A DNA stretch of 64,000 nucleotides, taken from assembly GCA_019637555.1 (NCBI GenBank), contig JAHBVK010000007.1:82750-146749 (forward strand), read 5' to 3'. Under the pieces are notes generated by a model, which saw only the letters and a list, made by a program, of their open reading frames with translations, was not told the DNA's origin and did not search any database. Of this stretch, positions 26,070 through 35,891 are shown piece by piece; positions within the stretch are counted from its first letter, which is position 1, and each line of letters opens with the position of its first letter. This stretch comes from Anaerolineae bacterium. Lineage in GTDB: Bacteria; Chloroflexota; Anaerolineae; Aggregatilineales; UBA2796. Both the position numbers and the translations under genes were made by a program.

Positions 26070-27548
26070 ATGCAGGAACTCAGGATCGCCAAAGGAACCA
26101 CCGATCTCATCATCCTCTCCAATATGGCGAACCGTCACGGTTTGATCGCGGGCGCGACGGGTACGGGTAAAACAGTCACCTTGCAAACCATCGCCGAGCA
26201 TTTCAGCGAAATCGGCGTGCCAGTCTTCATGGCGGATGTCAAAGGCGACCTCGCCGGACTGAGCAAAGCGGGGGGCAACAACAGCAAAGTGACCGAACGC
26301 TTGACTTTGCTCGGCATCACCGATCATCAGTATCGCGGTTACCCGATCATGTTCTGGGATTTGTTCGGCAAAAACGGACATCCCGTCCGCACCACCATCT
26401 CGGAGATGGGTCCGCTGCTCCTTTCCCGCCTGATGAACCTGAGTGAAGTTCAGGAGGGCGTGCTTACTCTGGTCTTTCAGATCGCTGACGATAACGGACT
26501 CCTGCTGCTCGATCTCAAAGATTTACGCGCCATGCTCTCCTACGTGGGGGAGAATGCCAAGCAGTTCACCACCGACTACGGCAACATTTCTGCCGCCAGC
26601 ATCGGCGCGATCCAGCGCGGGTTGGCGCAGCTTGAAGAGCAGGGCGGTGAGCATGTTTTCGGCGAACCTGCACTGGACATCTTTGACATGATGCAGACTG
26701 ATACCAATGGCTACGGCTATATCAATATCCTTGCCGCTGACCAATTGATGCAGTCACCACGCGTCTATTCGACGTGGCTGCTGTGGCTGCTCTCGGAATT
26801 GTTCGAGCGCCTGCCCGAAGTCGGCGATCTGGAAAAGCCTAAGATGGTCTACTTCTTCGATGAGGCGCATTTACTGTTTGACGACACCTCTAAGGCGCTG
26901 ATAGACAAGATCGAACAGGTGACACGCTTGATCCGTTCCAAAGGTATTGGCGTGTTCTTCGTCACCCAGAATCCCATTGACATTCCCGACACGGTGCTAG
27001 GGCAGCTTGGCAACCGCGTACAACATGCTCTGCGTGCCTACACTCCGCGTGACCAGAAGGCGATCAAAACCGCTGCCGAGACCTTCCGCGCTAATCCCGC
27101 CATTGATGTGGTCACGGTGATCACCGAGTTGGGTGTTGGCGAAGGACTCATCTCTTTCCTTGATGGTAAGGGCGCACCCAGCATGGTAGATCGCGGTTTC
27201 GTGATCCCTCCGCACAGTCAGATTGGACCGATTGCGCCAGAGGAGCGGGCGCAGCTAATGCGTGCCTCGCTGGTATATGGTCATTACGAACAAGCGGAAG
27301 ATCGGGAATCTGCCTACGAAAAACTCAAAGCACGCGCCGAGAAGGTTGCTGAGGAAGCTGCCAAAGCTGCTGCTGAGAAGCAAGCGGAGAAAGATCGCAA
27401 AGAAAAAGAGAAGGAAGAACGCGCCAAACGCAAAGACAAATCAATAATCGAAGATGTGTTCGTTGGTTCCGCTAAGAGCGCTGTGCGATCTGCGGTTGGT
27501 CAGGTGACGCGTAGTTTCATTCGCGGCATCCTTGGCGGACTAAAATAA
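26070..27548 (+). CDS. HerA/YjgR-like P-loop ATPase (DUF853 family)
   Basis: 492 aa cytosolic ATPase of the HerA-FtsK superfamily, close to E. coli YjgR. Walker A GATGTGKT is near residues 28-35, the arginine-rich and sensor regions are in place ([15 protein letters not shown] near 290), and Walker B reads [12 protein letters not shown] near 265. The C-terminal 80 residues are highly charged (Ala/Lys/Glu helix, about 405-455), then end in a basic tail. HerA proper works with the nuclease NurA, which is absent here. Its partner may instead be the next gene, whose start is one base from this stop codon. AAGGAG supports the start. Confidence 0.88.
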   Translation: MQELRIAKGTTDLIILSNMANRHGLIAGATGTGKTVTLQTIAEHFSEIGVPVFMADVKGDLAGLSKAGGNNSKVTERLTLLGITDHQYRGYPIMFWDLFGKNGHPVRTTISEMGPLLLSRLMNLSEVQEGVLTLVFQIADDNGLLLLDLKDLRAMLSYVGENAKQFTTDYGNISAASIGAIQRGLAQLEEQGGEHVFGEPALDIFDMMQTDTNGYGYINILAADQLMQSPRVYSTWLLWLLSELFERLPEVGDLEKPKMVYFFDEAHLLFDDTSKALIDKIEQVTRLIRSKGIGVFFVTQNPIDIPDTVLGQLGNRVQHALRAYTPRDQKAIKTAAETFRANPAIDVVTVITELGVGEGLISFLDGKGAPSMVDRGFVIPPHSQIGPIAPEERAQLMRASLVYGHYEQAEDRESAYEKLKARAEKVAEEAAKAAAEKQAEKDRKEKEKEERAKRKDKSIIEDVFVGSAKSAVRSAVGQVTRSFIRGILGGLK

Positions 27549-27549
27549 T

Positions 27550-28131
27550 ATGGCAAGCACTCTTGATCCCGATCTAGAAGCGCTGCGGCGGACGGTTGAA
27601 CGTCAGCAATGGATGGAGGCGTTTGAACTGCTCAGCGTCGTTTTGGAAAAGCTGCCACCGCGCCGCATTGTGCAATTGAGCGCTGTGCAAATGAAAGCAG
27701 CGCTGCCAGCCTTTGAAGAACTGCGGACTAAACTCCGCTGGACTCGTCAGGCGATAGAATTGATGTCGAATGGCGATCCGCTGCCGGACGATTTCGAGTT
27801 CGGGCAAGAGGCGGAGGGTGCGAATCCCATCGTCACCAATTTCATGATCGGGCTGGATAAGCTAGATGCCGCCGCCAGCGAACAAGACGACCCCCACGTC
27901 TGCGCTAACAACGGCACACGGGCAATCCTCAGCGCCATCAGCGCACGTCGCTACCACTACTTCAGTCGTCTATTTCCGCGTGATTGGCGTATCGTCGTGA
28001 AGCGCGAAGCCGGAGTCAAGGATTTGCCACCGATCAAATCCAAATTTCTTGAGGAGTCAGCAGTAGAGGAATTCACTACTGGCTTATGGCGTTCGCTGGT
28101 CGAGCAGATTAAAGACGCACTAGCAGGCTGA
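27550..28131 (+). CDS. Hypothetical protein coupled to the HerA-like ATPase
   Basis: 193 aa, unrecognised. No signal peptide or membrane segment is visible. The N-terminal 65 residues are probably helical (LEALRRTVERQQWMEAFELLSVVLEKL), the middle has an acidic loop, and the C-terminal half contains HVCANNGTRAILSAISARRYHYFSRLFPRDWRIVVKREA with scattered basic and aromatic residues. Start is separated from the previous stop by one base, so translation is coupled and the two products probably act together. No ribosome-binding site of its own is clear. Confidence 0.6.
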   Translation: MASTLDPDLEALRRTVERQQWMEAFELLSVVLEKLPPRRIVQLSAVQMKAALPAFEELRTKLRWTRQAIELMSNGDPLPDDFEFGQEAEGANPIVTNFMIGLDKLDAAASEQDDPHVCANNGTRAILSAISARRYHYFSRLFPRDWRIVVKREAGVKDLPPIKSKFLEESAVEEFTTGLWRSLVEQIKDALAG

Positions 28132-28147
28132 TGAGGCGGATGCCTTG

Positions 28148-29596
28148 ATGCTGCGCCGATCCGTCACACTGATCCTGCTTATCGTTATCTGTGTATTAAT
28201 CGGGTTAGCGCACCCTGTCTCCGATCTCGATGCCCGCCGCACTCAGGCATATATCAACCTGATCGGTATGCGCGAATGGCGACATCTCCCCTTGTGGCAG
28301 CCCTACCGAGAAACTGGACAGGCGATCCCGCTGCAACTCGATCCCGCCGAAGTGCTGCCACCCTTGATGGCTGGCATGGCAAATGGCATCGCTATTACGG
28401 CGGCGCTGCAAGCAATCCTAGCAGGGACAGGCGGTTGGCTGTTGCTCCGCCTTCTCCGCATAGGTAATCTCGCAGCCCTATTGATCGGTGTTGCTAGTGC
28501 CGTTGCCTTTGCCGATCATTACGCCTTCGTCTGGCTGCTAGCAGCGCTGATAGGCTTGACATTGGGCGAACCACGTTACCGTCGCCCCTTCTTGATCGTA
28601 GTGCTGTTAGCGGCTTTGTTATGGCTCAACGGCGACGGATTAACTGACCTCAGTGTCGCGCCCGCCAGCTACATCTCGCTGCTGGCATTAATGCTAATTG
28701 TGGCGTACAGCGCAACTCATCCACAGCGTGACGCTATCCGTTTAGCAATTATCGTGGCAGCGGTGGCAATCCTTTTCGCCGTCTCAGCGCAGCGTTGGAT
28801 CGCGGAGATAGCCATACGCAACGCGCCCACCTCGATCCCCGAAACTGCTATCGCCGCTTGCTTAGACGCACTGCCAGCGACGCCGACCACGGCGTTGATT
28901 AGTGTCCTAGCGCCCGGCGATCCACGATTGGAATTGGTCTATTTGATGCGCCGACTGCGCCGCGAGAGCGCTACTAGGATTGATCATCAGCCGGATTACG
29001 CCATCTCCTCAGTCGATGCCAATGCCAATATCGATCTTCGCACGCAGGGTTATGTGGAACTGACCCGCAGTCCACGCTTGTCTGGAGACGCACCTAATCG
29101 CTGCCTGTATCTCAATCCAGGCTCGGTTGGCTACGCCTACGCCATGCCGATTAATAATCAGGGCAAGATAATTCCGCTGCCAGCGCTCGTCCATGCCCTC
29201 GATCAGATCGTGCTGCGAGTGCAGAGTGATTCGCAGCAGGCGTATCGCCTAGTCATCAGTGAACAGGCTGCTGATGGCTGGCAAGCATGGATCGATGGCG
29301 CTGCTGTAACAGTTGCTTCGTTCAACGGCATGATCGCGCTGGAACCCCCGCCAGCAAGCAGTGGTGGCGTGCGTGAGATCAGTGTTCAGTATCGCCCGCT
29401 GAACCTTGTGATCGCGGGCTGGAGCATCGTAGTCGCCAGTCTGATCAGCATTGGCTACTTGCTGCGCCTCGATCGTTTCATATCCCCTTCGTTACGCCAG
29501 AAACTGACACCCCATCCAGAGCGTCTACTCAATCTGCTGCGACGCATCTTCAAACGCATCTACGACATTCTGATGTCACCTGTCGCGGACGACTGA
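28148..29596 (+). CDS. Reduced YfhO-like membrane protein
   Basis: 482 aa. A hydrophobic N-terminal half (about six segments up to residue 225) is followed by a soluble, probably extracytoplasmic domain and a final membrane segment near residue 425. The C-terminal part, with YRLVISEQAADGWQAWIDG then VQYRPLNLVIAGW, closely resembles the end of YfhO-type membrane proteins, which are often much larger glycosyltransferase-like enzymes. The N-terminal signature loops of GT-C enzymes are not clear, so activity is doubtful. The ATG at 28148 is chosen over the TTG three bases upstream. Confidence 0.6.
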   Translation: MLRRSVTLILLIVICVLIGLAHPVSDLDARRTQAYINLIGMREWRHLPLWQPYRETGQAIPLQLDPAEVLPPLMAGMANGIAITAALQAILAGTGGWLLLRLLRIGNLAALLIGVASAVAFADHYAFVWLLAALIGLTLGEPRYRRPFLIVVLLAALLWLNGDGLTDLSVAPASYISLLALMLIVAYSATHPQRDAIRLAIIVAAVAILFAVSAQRWIAEIAIRNAPTSIPETAIAACLDALPATPTTALISVLAPGDPRLELVYLMRRLRRESATRIDHQPDYAISSVDANANIDLRTQGYVELTRSPRLSGDAPNRCLYLNPGSVGYAYAMPINNQGKIIPLPALVHALDQIVLRVQSDSQQAYRLVISEQAADGWQAWIDGAAVTVASFNGMIALEPPPASSGGVREISVQYRPLNLVIAGWSIVVASLISIGYLLRLDRFISPSLRQKLTPHPERLLNLLRRIFKRIYDILMSPVADD

Positions 29597-29725
29597 TTAA
29601 TTCCATTTCCCCACTGCTCGAATCGATAACAGATTCATGACAAGCGCCTAATCTCACTTCAGCCGCTGCCTGTTTTGGCTACAATAACAATGGGTGCTGA
29701 AGAAGGGTAAGCAGGCACAAATCCT

Positions 29726-30667
29726 ATGATTGAAGCGGAAGAATTAACCAAAGATTTCAACGACTTTCGTGCCGTTGATCACATCAGTATGAGCGTCGCA
29801 CCGGGATCGGTGTTCGCCATCCTGGGTCCCAATGGCGCGGGCAAAACTACGACAGTGCGTATGTTAACCTCCATCCTCGTGCCTACATCGGGGCGCGCCA
29901 CTGTCGCTGGCTACGACGTGGTCAAGCAGCCGGAATATGTGCGTGCCAGCGTCGGTGTACTCACCGAGCAACACGGACTCTATGAACGTATGAAGGCAAT
30001 GGAGTATCTGGACTTTTTCGGGCGCGTATATCGGCTTTCAGCGGAGGCGCGACGCAAGCGCAGCTACGATCTGATGGACCGATTCGGTCTGGCGGACGCG
30101 CTGAACAAACGGATCGGCGAATATTCTAAAGGCATGAAGCAGAAGCTGGCGCTGGTGCGCTCGATGCTCCACGATCCGCAGGTACTGTTGCTGGACGAGC
30201 CAACCTCCGCGATGGATCCGCAGAGCGCCAAACAGGTGCGCGATGCTATGCTCGAACTCAAGCGGGATCGCCGTACCATCGTGTTAACCACGCATAACCT
30301 CAACGAAGCGCAGCAGCTTGCAGATAGCATTGGGGTGATCCGACGTGGACGCTTAATCGCGCATGGGACGTTCGCAGAACTATCCCAACGCTTCGTGGGC
30401 GATCCGCTGATGGAAATTCGCTTTGCACAGTCGCCCAACGGTGCTGCCAAAACGATCTCCGATCTGGTTAAGGTGGCGGAGACAGGTGATAACTGGCTGC
30501 GCTTCCATACTTCCGATCCGCTAAAGACGAATCCGGCGGTGCTGCGTAAGTTGAACGAACACGGCGCGGAAGTGGTGACCTTGAGCGAAGTACAGCAGAG
30601 TCTAGAAACGGTGTATTTGCAGATCGTGACGGAAGATGAAGGATCGAGCGAGGAAAAAGCACAATGA
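29726..30667 (+). CDS. ABC-2 transporter ATP-binding protein (NatA/CcmA-like)
   Basis: 313 aa ATPase subunit. Walker A GPNGAGKTT is at residues 34-42, signature YSKGMKQKL near 132, Walker B LLLDEPTSAMDP near 153 and the switch His in TTHNLNEA near 190. The C-terminal extension of about 90 residues is typical of ABC-2 ATPases. It overlaps the permease gene by 4 bp (ATGA). Substrate could be Na+, a lipid or a drug; the sequence does not say. Confidence 0.92.
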   Translation: MIEAEELTKDFNDFRAVDHISMSVAPGSVFAILGPNGAGKTTTVRMLTSILVPTSGRATVAGYDVVKQPEYVRASVGVLTEQHGLYERMKAMEYLDFFGRVYRLSAEARRKRSYDLMDRFGLADALNKRIGEYSKGMKQKLALVRSMLHDPQVLLLDEPTSAMDPQSAKQVRDAMLELKRDRRTIVLTTHNLNEAQQLADSIGVIRRGRLIAHGTFAELSQRFVGDPLMEIRFAQSPNGAAKTISDLVKVAETGDNWLRFHTSDPLKTNPAVLRKLNEHGAEVVTLSEVQQSLETVYLQIVTEDEGSSEEKAQ

Positions 30668-32172
30668 CAACGGTGATTAATACGCGAGGCGAGGTATCAG
30701 GATTTCAGCCTCCGGCGCTCGTACTACCTAAACATACTTTTGGCGAGACGATGCGGAATGCGCTAGTGGTAACGCGCCGCGAGATGCGCGACAGTCTGCG
30801 CGACTGGCGGATTATGGCACCGATCATTGTGCTGACACTGGTATTCCCACTGTTGGCGCAGGGCATGACTGGTTTGTTCACCAGCTTCTTCGTCTCTAAC
30901 GGCGCAGCGCCGCTGGTCGAGAACTTCCTGCCGCTGCTGCCCATGATCATCGGCTTCTTTCCGGTTTCGATCTCGCTGGTGATCGCACTGGAGACATTCG
31001 TGGGTGAGAAGGAACGGCGAAGCCTTGAACCGCTGCTCTCCACACCACTCACCAATACCGAGTTGTATCTGGGCAAGACCTTCGCTGCTATGATCCCGCC
31101 GCTGATCGCCAGCTATCTGGGCATCGGTATCTATCTCGGTGGCTTGATCCTTGGCTCACAGCAGTGGCGTCCTGAACCATGGCTGATCATCCAGATTCTG
31201 CTGTTGACCACCACGCAGGCACTGGTCATGGTTACAGGGGCGGTGGTCGTTTCTAGTCAGACTACTTCGACCCGTGCCAGCAATCTGCTTGCCAGCTTCA
31301 TCATTATCCCCACTTCGATGTTGGTGATGCTGGAAAGCTTCATCATGATCACCAACAACCGCTATGTGCTGTGGTATTTGCTCGGCGGGCTATTCGTACT
31401 AGATATTCTGCTGTTCAGCATGGGCGCGCGCATCTTCAACCGCGAGGAATTGCTCGGACGCAGCATCGATGAGATCAATCTGCGCTGGGCTTGGCGTCAG
31501 TTCAAGCACCAGTTCATCGGTGGCGAGAAGGTAACCAACATCGCCACATGGTATCGCTACAGCGTGTTTCCGGCGCTAGGTAAGCTGCGAACGCCCATGA
31601 TCATAGTATTGCTATCGATCATCGGCGTGTTCATCTTCGGCTTCGTGATCGCCACCGTGCGTCCCGATTTCCAACTACCCAACGCTGGAACAGCGGAGCA
31701 TGAGCAGTCGTTGGAGAGCTTCAAGGTGCTGTATCAATACGGAGGACATCCGGGCACGGTGCTGGCGGTGGTCTGGCAGAATGCCCGCATCCTGATCGCC
31801 GGCTTGATCCTCGCCGTGTTCACCTTCGGCGTACTGGCGATCATCCTCGCTGCTGCGCCGTTTGGCATCCTCGGTTTCTTGCTCGGACAGCCTGTGGTTG
31901 CGGCATTAGGGACAGGAACCTTTTTCCTTGCCGTGTTTCCTCACAGCATCCTCGAAATTCCGGCGATCCTCATCGCTACAGCAGCATCAGCACGGCTAGG
32001 TTTGGTGACCACGCGTCCACCTGAAGGTATGGGTGTCTGGGATGCTTGGCTGCTGGCGCTCGCGGACGCAATCAAAGTGTTCATCGGTGTCGTGCTACCG
32101 ATGCTGTTCCTAGCCGCGCTCATTGAGGTCTACATCACTCCGCTGATTGTGATCAAGTCAATGGGTGGCTAA
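30664..32172 (+). CDS. ABC-2 transporter permease
   Basis: 502 aa membrane subunit paired with the preceding ATPase. After a short cytoplasmic N-terminus (about 55 residues) it has several long hydrophobic segments (near residues 60-80, 85-115, 140-170, 180-205, 215-265, 310-335, 370-500). The segment NALVVTRREMRDSLRDWR just before the first helix and ERRSLEPLLSTPLTNTELYLGKT after it are typical of ABC-2 permeases (ABC2_membrane_3-like). Translation is coupled to the ATPase. The transcript ends at the hairpin 37 bp downstream. Confidence 0.9.
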   Translation: MTTVINTRGEVSGFQPPALVLPKHTFGETMRNALVVTRREMRDSLRDWRIMAPIIVLTLVFPLLAQGMTGLFTSFFVSNGAAPLVENFLPLLPMIIGFFPVSISLVIALETFVGEKERRSLEPLLSTPLTNTELYLGKTFAAMIPPLIASYLGIGIYLGGLILGSQQWRPEPWLIIQILLLTTTQALVMVTGAVVVSSQTTSTRASNLLASFIIIPTSMLVMLESFIMITNNRYVLWYLLGGLFVLDILLFSMGARIFNREELLGRSIDEINLRWAWRQFKHQFIGGEKVTNIATWYRYSVFPALGKLRTPMIIVLLSIIGVFIFGFVIATVRPDFQLPNAGTAEHEQSLESFKVLYQYGGHPGTVLAVVWQNARILIAGLILAVFTFGVLAIILAAAPFGILGFLLGQPVVAALGTGTFFLAVFPHSILEIPAILIATAASARLGLVTTRPPEGMGVWDAWLLALADAIKVFIGVVLPMLFLAALIEVYITPLIVIKSMGG

Positions 32173-32208
32173 TCGCATCGTTTTCAAAATATCGCAACTT
32201 TAACCATC

Positions 32209-32236
32209 TGGGCAGGTTCAGGAACCTGCCCTTTTT
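32209..32236. terminator. Rho-independent terminator, copy 3 of the GGGCAGGTT hairpin family
   Basis: Stem GGGCAGGTTC / GAACCTGCCC with a 2 nt loop, then five T. It ends the ABC-2 operon and faces the convergent AHSA1 gene, four bases away. Confidence 0.85.
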
Positions 32237-32239
32237 CGT

Positions 32240-32740
32240 TTACCTCGTCCCCAAGCTTGCCTGCATCTTATCAAGGCACTGTTCCATCCCTGCTTTGGAC
32301 ATTGCTACGATTTGTTCCGAGTGATAACCATATTCGGTGATAGTGAGCTGTGTTTTTCCACCAATCACCACTTCAAAAGTGATCAGATGCGGAACTTCTG
32401 CGGGTATGTCGGCTGGTAAGCCGTGCGCGGCGGGATCACTCCTGTTGCCATCTTTGTCAGCGAAGTGCTGAAGAAACGCGATCCGCTGGTTAGGCACGAT
32501 CTTGGTGTACGTCCATGTGTTGTACAACTCCATGCCACCGTATTCGGCTGGCGCACGCATGCACACCAACGAAGTTCCACCTTCACGGAAATCGATCCGT
32601 GCGAGTGGGCAAGTGAAGCCCGTCGGTCCCCACCAGCCCTTGATCAAGTTGGGATCACTCCATGCTGCCCAGACTTGCTCTACTGGCGCATCAAATTGGC
32701 GTGAAACTACCATGTTGAATGTTTTCGCTTCGTTGCTCAC
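32240..32740 (-). CDS. SRPBCC/AHSA1-family protein
   Basis: 166 aa START-like fold protein of the Aha1-C-terminal type. The opening FNMVVSRQFDAPVEQVWAAWSDPNLIKGWWGPTGF and later ITEYGYHSEQIVAMSKAGMEQCLDKM are characteristic. Members bind hydrophobic ligands, but the ligand here is unknown. The gene lies 91 bp after an AraC-type regulator on the same strand, a common pairing. Confidence 0.88.
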   Translation of the reverse strand: MSNEAKTFNMVVSRQFDAPVEQVWAAWSDPNLIKGWWGPTGFTCPLARIDFREGGTSLVCMRAPAEYGGMELYNTWTYTKIVPNQRIAFLQHFADKDGNRSDPAAHGLPADIPAEVPHLITFEVVIGGKTQLTITEYGYHSEQIVAMSKAGMEQCLDKMQASLGTR

Positions 32741-32831
32741 TCTTTAACCCTCACAACTTAAGCAGTTTTCTGATGGCAGGATAGCTTAAACAGGCTGCCG
32801 TCGTCTTGTACAGAACGGCAAATTTCCCGGT

Positions 32832-33512
32832 TTACAGTTGTGGTTGATTTGAGTTGAGGATCTGAGCAGGAGTCTTGCCGACGAAGCGTTTTAGTGAGCG
32901 TGTGAGATGAGGCTGATCGAAATAACCAGTGTCGTAGATCGTATCGAGGATCGAGATGCCCTGTTCGAGCATACGTTGTGCTCGTTGCGCACGTTCCATC
33001 TGGCGGATGTGCGTTTGCGAAAGACCCGTGGCACGTAAGAAACGATGACGCAGCGTACGTTCTGGCAGAACCTGCGGCTGATCCTTGAGGGCTGCTTCTA
33101 CCGTCGGATCATAAGCCAGTACCTCATTGTGCATCAAGCGATCTACGAACGCATCGGCATTTTCGTAGTTAGGTAACTGCCATGTCGAGCCACCTAGCCA
33201 GAAGGATTGGAATGCGCCGTTCGGTAAGATCGTCTCTTTGTTGAGCAGCACCTTGGCGGGCAAGTTAGGCATGAACGTGCCCAGTTTGAGCCTGATCCAC
33301 AGTATTTCGCCATCTGCGCCCCAGCGCGCAATACCAGAAGTGGTCAAGGCTCCTGTGATGATGAAGTTCGTACCACCGTCATGTTTGCTAACGATCATGT
33401 GCCAGTGATTCTCGGCAGGACGAACGGTAACGCCAGCACTCAACGTATGACCATGCATCACCGTATCAACGTAGGGCGAGTCCGACGCTCTAGCGATATG
33501 AACAAGGCTCAT
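32832..33512 (-). CDS. AraC-family regulator with N-terminal cupin-like domain
   Basis: 226 aa. The N-terminal 120 residues (VRPAENHWHMIVSKHDGGTNFIITGALTTSGIARWGADGEILWIRLKLG) resemble the DUF6597-type sensor domain of such regulators. The C-terminal AraC DNA-binding domain (LRHRFLRATGLSQTHIRQMERAQRAQRML...ILDTIYDTGYFDQPHLTRSLKRFVGKTPAQI) is clear. A GTG three bases upstream could also be used; GAGGA lies at good spacing for either. It likely regulates itself and the AHSA1 gene. Confidence 0.85.
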   Translation of the reverse strand: MSLVHIARASDSPYVDTVMHGHTLSAGVTVRPAENHWHMIVSKHDGGTNFIITGALTTSGIARWGADGEILWIRLKLGTFMPNLPAKVLLNKETILPNGAFQSFWLGGSTWQLPNYENADAFVDRLMHNEVLAYDPTVEAALKDQPQVLPERTLRHRFLRATGLSQTHIRQMERAQRAQRMLEQGISILDTIYDTGYFDQPHLTRSLKRFVGKTPAQILNSNQPQL

Positions 33513-33570
33513 CACAGAGTCCTCGCACTAATCAGTACATCCGTTCTATTATATCGCAGACATCCGTTTT

Positions 33571-34524
33571 TCAGAATTCAATTGTCAAGCCATTTGCATG
33601 AAGGACTGCCTGTATCTCGTCCCGATAAGGCATTGATCGCCCCGATCCTAACTTCTGCACTTTAGCCGCGCCGCCTGCGTTCGCCAGTTGCGCCCGCTGT
33701 AACAGCGGCAAGCCCAGACAGGAAGCGTAAATAAAGGTAGCGTTGAAGCAGTCACCCGCACCCACCAGATCGGCGATGGGAACGGAGAAGGCGGGTACAT
33801 CGAATCGTTCCGTCGGCGTGACCACACGGCAGCCCGCACCGCCGCGCTTGATCACCAGTAATTTGATGCCGTAGCTTAGGAGATAGTCGTAGGCGGCTTG
33901 TTCAGTGCGCCCGCCCGTAATGTTAGGCAGTTCTTCCTCGGTGCTGAGGATGGCGTGAGCATGTTGGCGAGTGCGTTCGCGCAGTTCTTCAGGGGCAGCG
34001 GTAATTGCCGGACCAACATCGAACCAGATCGGGCGTCCCGACGCAAAAACATAATCGAGTAGCGGCGGCATCTGTGGTTCGACCAGTGTGTAACCTTGCA
34101 TAAACAGCGCATCCGCCTGATCGATAATCTGCCGTGTGGTTTCCGAGGGTGGAACGATATCACCCTTGCAGCCGCGCCAGACATAAGTAAAACGTCCGGT
34201 ATTCGGTTCCATCAGCACCAATACAACTGTTGAAACCGATCCTGGTACGATGCTGATGCCGTCGGCATCGATCCCTTCACTGTGTAGCAGTTGGATCACT
34301 TCGCGTCCGTAGATGTCATCACCCAGCGGACCTGTTGCATGGACGACGGCGTTATCGCCTGCCACGCGATGTCCGGCGATAAGGAAATTGCAAGAGCCGC
34401 CGGGTTCGACGTTATGCCACGGGACTTCGATGGAACTAGCAGCAGGGATTGGTAAGGCTACGGGCATGATCAAATCGACGGTCAGATCGCCCACACTGAC
34501 GATGTTGTATTGACGGGGGGACAT
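33571..34524 (-). CDS. PfkB-family carbohydrate/nucleoside kinase
   Basis: 317 aa ribokinase-like kinase. Family motifs: VEPGGSCNFLIAGHR near residue 35, GPLGDDIYGRE near 65, and the catalytic loop VGAGDCFNATF near 250. The substrate (sugar or nucleoside) is not set by the motifs. It starts 32 bp after the deaminase gene on the same strand, suggesting co-transcription and perhaps a role in handling its product, an inference only. Confidence 0.88.
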   Translation of the reverse strand: MSPRQYNIVSVGDLTVDLIMPVALPIPAASSIEVPWHNVEPGGSCNFLIAGHRVAGDNAVVHATGPLGDDIYGREVIQLLHSEGIDADGISIVPGSVSTVVLVLMEPNTGRFTYVWRGCKGDIVPPSETTRQIIDQADALFMQGYTLVEPQMPPLLDYVFASGRPIWFDVGPAITAAPEELRERTRQHAHAILSTEEELPNITGGRTEQAAYDYLLSYGIKLLVIKRGGAGCRVVTPTERFDVPAFSVPIADLVGAGDCFNATFIYASCLGLPLLQRAQLANAGGAAKVQKLGSGRSMPYRDEIQAVLHANGLTIEF

Positions 34525-34556
34525 GCTCTGCCTTTCGTGGCTGGTGGTCGCGCTGC

Positions 34557-35891
34557 TTAAGTCGGATAGGTTTGAATGCGCTGACCCGGAATGCGTTGAC
34601 TCAGCCGATGCAGGCGCGATTGTACCTCACGCACGATAGCTTGCTTATCGAGGGTTAGCAGTTGGCGTTCTTGCAGCAGCACCTTGCCATTGCAGATCAC
34701 GGTATCGACATCGCCAGCTTGTGCGCTGTAAAGCACATTGGCAGCGGGGTTGATCAGCGGCTGCATCCGTGCGCTATCCGTGCGCAGCAAGATGACGTCT
34801 GCTAACTTGCCAGCCGCAATCGCGCCGAGATCGGGCATCCGCAGTGCCTTTGCGCCGCCCGTCATCATCATGTGCAGTGCGTCGTTGATCGGCAAAGCTT
34901 GCGCATTGACGTGTTGATGTTTCTGCATCAACGCCGCGAGTCGAGTTTGTTCCAGAATGTCGTAACTACTGTTGCTTGCCGCGCCATCCGTGCCGATGCC
35001 GATGTTGACACCCGCGTTACGCACTTCCACAACGTTCATCACGCCGCTGGCGAGTTTGAGATAGGTCTTTGGGCAGTGAGCAACCCCGGCTTCCGCCTTG
35101 ACCATGATCTGAATATCATCGGGTGTTGGGTGTGCAGCATGTGCCAGCAGAGTTGGGGACTCGAACACACCCGCGTCACGCAGCAGAGCAATGGGTGTGC
35201 GTCCGTGCTGCTTCAGACTCATCTCGACTTGGGCTTGAGTCTCGGAGACGTGGATATGAATACCAACCTTAGCGCGGCGCGCTGTCGCTGATACCGTATT
35301 GAGGAATTCTTCGCTGCAAGTGTAGGGCGCGTGTGGACCGAGCCATGTGGTGATTCTGCCATCAGCACTGCCTTGCCAGCGTTCGATCCATTCCAATGTT
35401 TCGTTCAGCTTCTTTTCTGGCTCTGGCACGCCAGCACTGAACACCGCCCACGCTAATAAGCCGCGTGTGCCAGCCTGATCGATAGCGCGAGCGACTTCAT
35501 CCATATAGAAGTAGTGATCCGCGACGGTGGTCACGCCCGCTTCGATCATTTCCGCTAGACCGAGCAGTGTGCCCCAGTAGACATCTTCGGGGGTCAGGTT
35601 CGATTCGAAGGGCCAGATGAATTCGTTGAACCAGCGATCCACGCTGACGTCATCCGCCAAGCCGCGAAAGAGCACCATAGCCGTATGGCAGTGGGTGTTG
35701 ATCAGTCCCGGCAGTGCGATCATGCCGCCGGCGTCGATCACTTGCCGCGCCTGCGCGGGATCGGCTTGCCCGGTCGGCAGCACAGCGCTAATTCGATTGC
35801 CTTCGATCAGAATATCTTGTGCGTGGGTGTAATTGACAGCATTTTCGACGGGGGAAAGTATGTTCGCCGCGCGGAGCAGTAGATCGATCAT
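34557..35891 (-). CDS. mtaD: 5'-methylthioadenosine/S-adenosylhomocysteine deaminase
   Basis: Metal-dependent amidohydrolase, 444 aa, converting MTA or SAH to the inosine analogue. Metal and substrate residues sit in NTHCHTA (about residue 67), GIHIHVSE, LLAHAAHPT and GIGTDGAAS. The segment FRGLADDVSVDRWFNEFIWPFE is typical of MtaD/SsnA-type enzymes rather than cytosine deaminase. The ATG at 35891 overlaps the previous gene's stop by 4 bp (ATGA), which fixes the start; the frame runs open further up. Adenosine or guanine-type relatives remain possible substrates. Confidence 0.86.
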   Translation of the reverse strand: MIDLLLRAANILSPVENAVNYTHAQDILIEGNRISAVLPTGQADPAQARQVIDAGGMIALPGLINTHCHTAMVLFRGLADDVSVDRWFNEFIWPFESNLTPEDVYWGTLLGLAEMIEAGVTTVADHYFYMDEVARAIDQAGTRGLLAWAVFSAGVPEPEKKLNETLEWIERWQGSADGRITTWLGPHAPYTCSEEFLNTVSATARRAKVGIHIHVSETQAQVEMSLKQHGRTPIALLRDAGVFESPTLLAHAAHPTPDDIQIMVKAEAGVAHCPKTYLKLASGVMNVVEVRNAGVNIGIGTDGAASNSSYDILEQTRLAALMQKHQHVNAQALPINDALHMMMTGGAKALRMPDLGAIAAGKLADVILLRTDSARMQPLINPAANVLYSAQAGDVDTVICNGKVLLQERQLLTLDKQAIVREVQSRLHRLSQRIPGQRIQTYPT

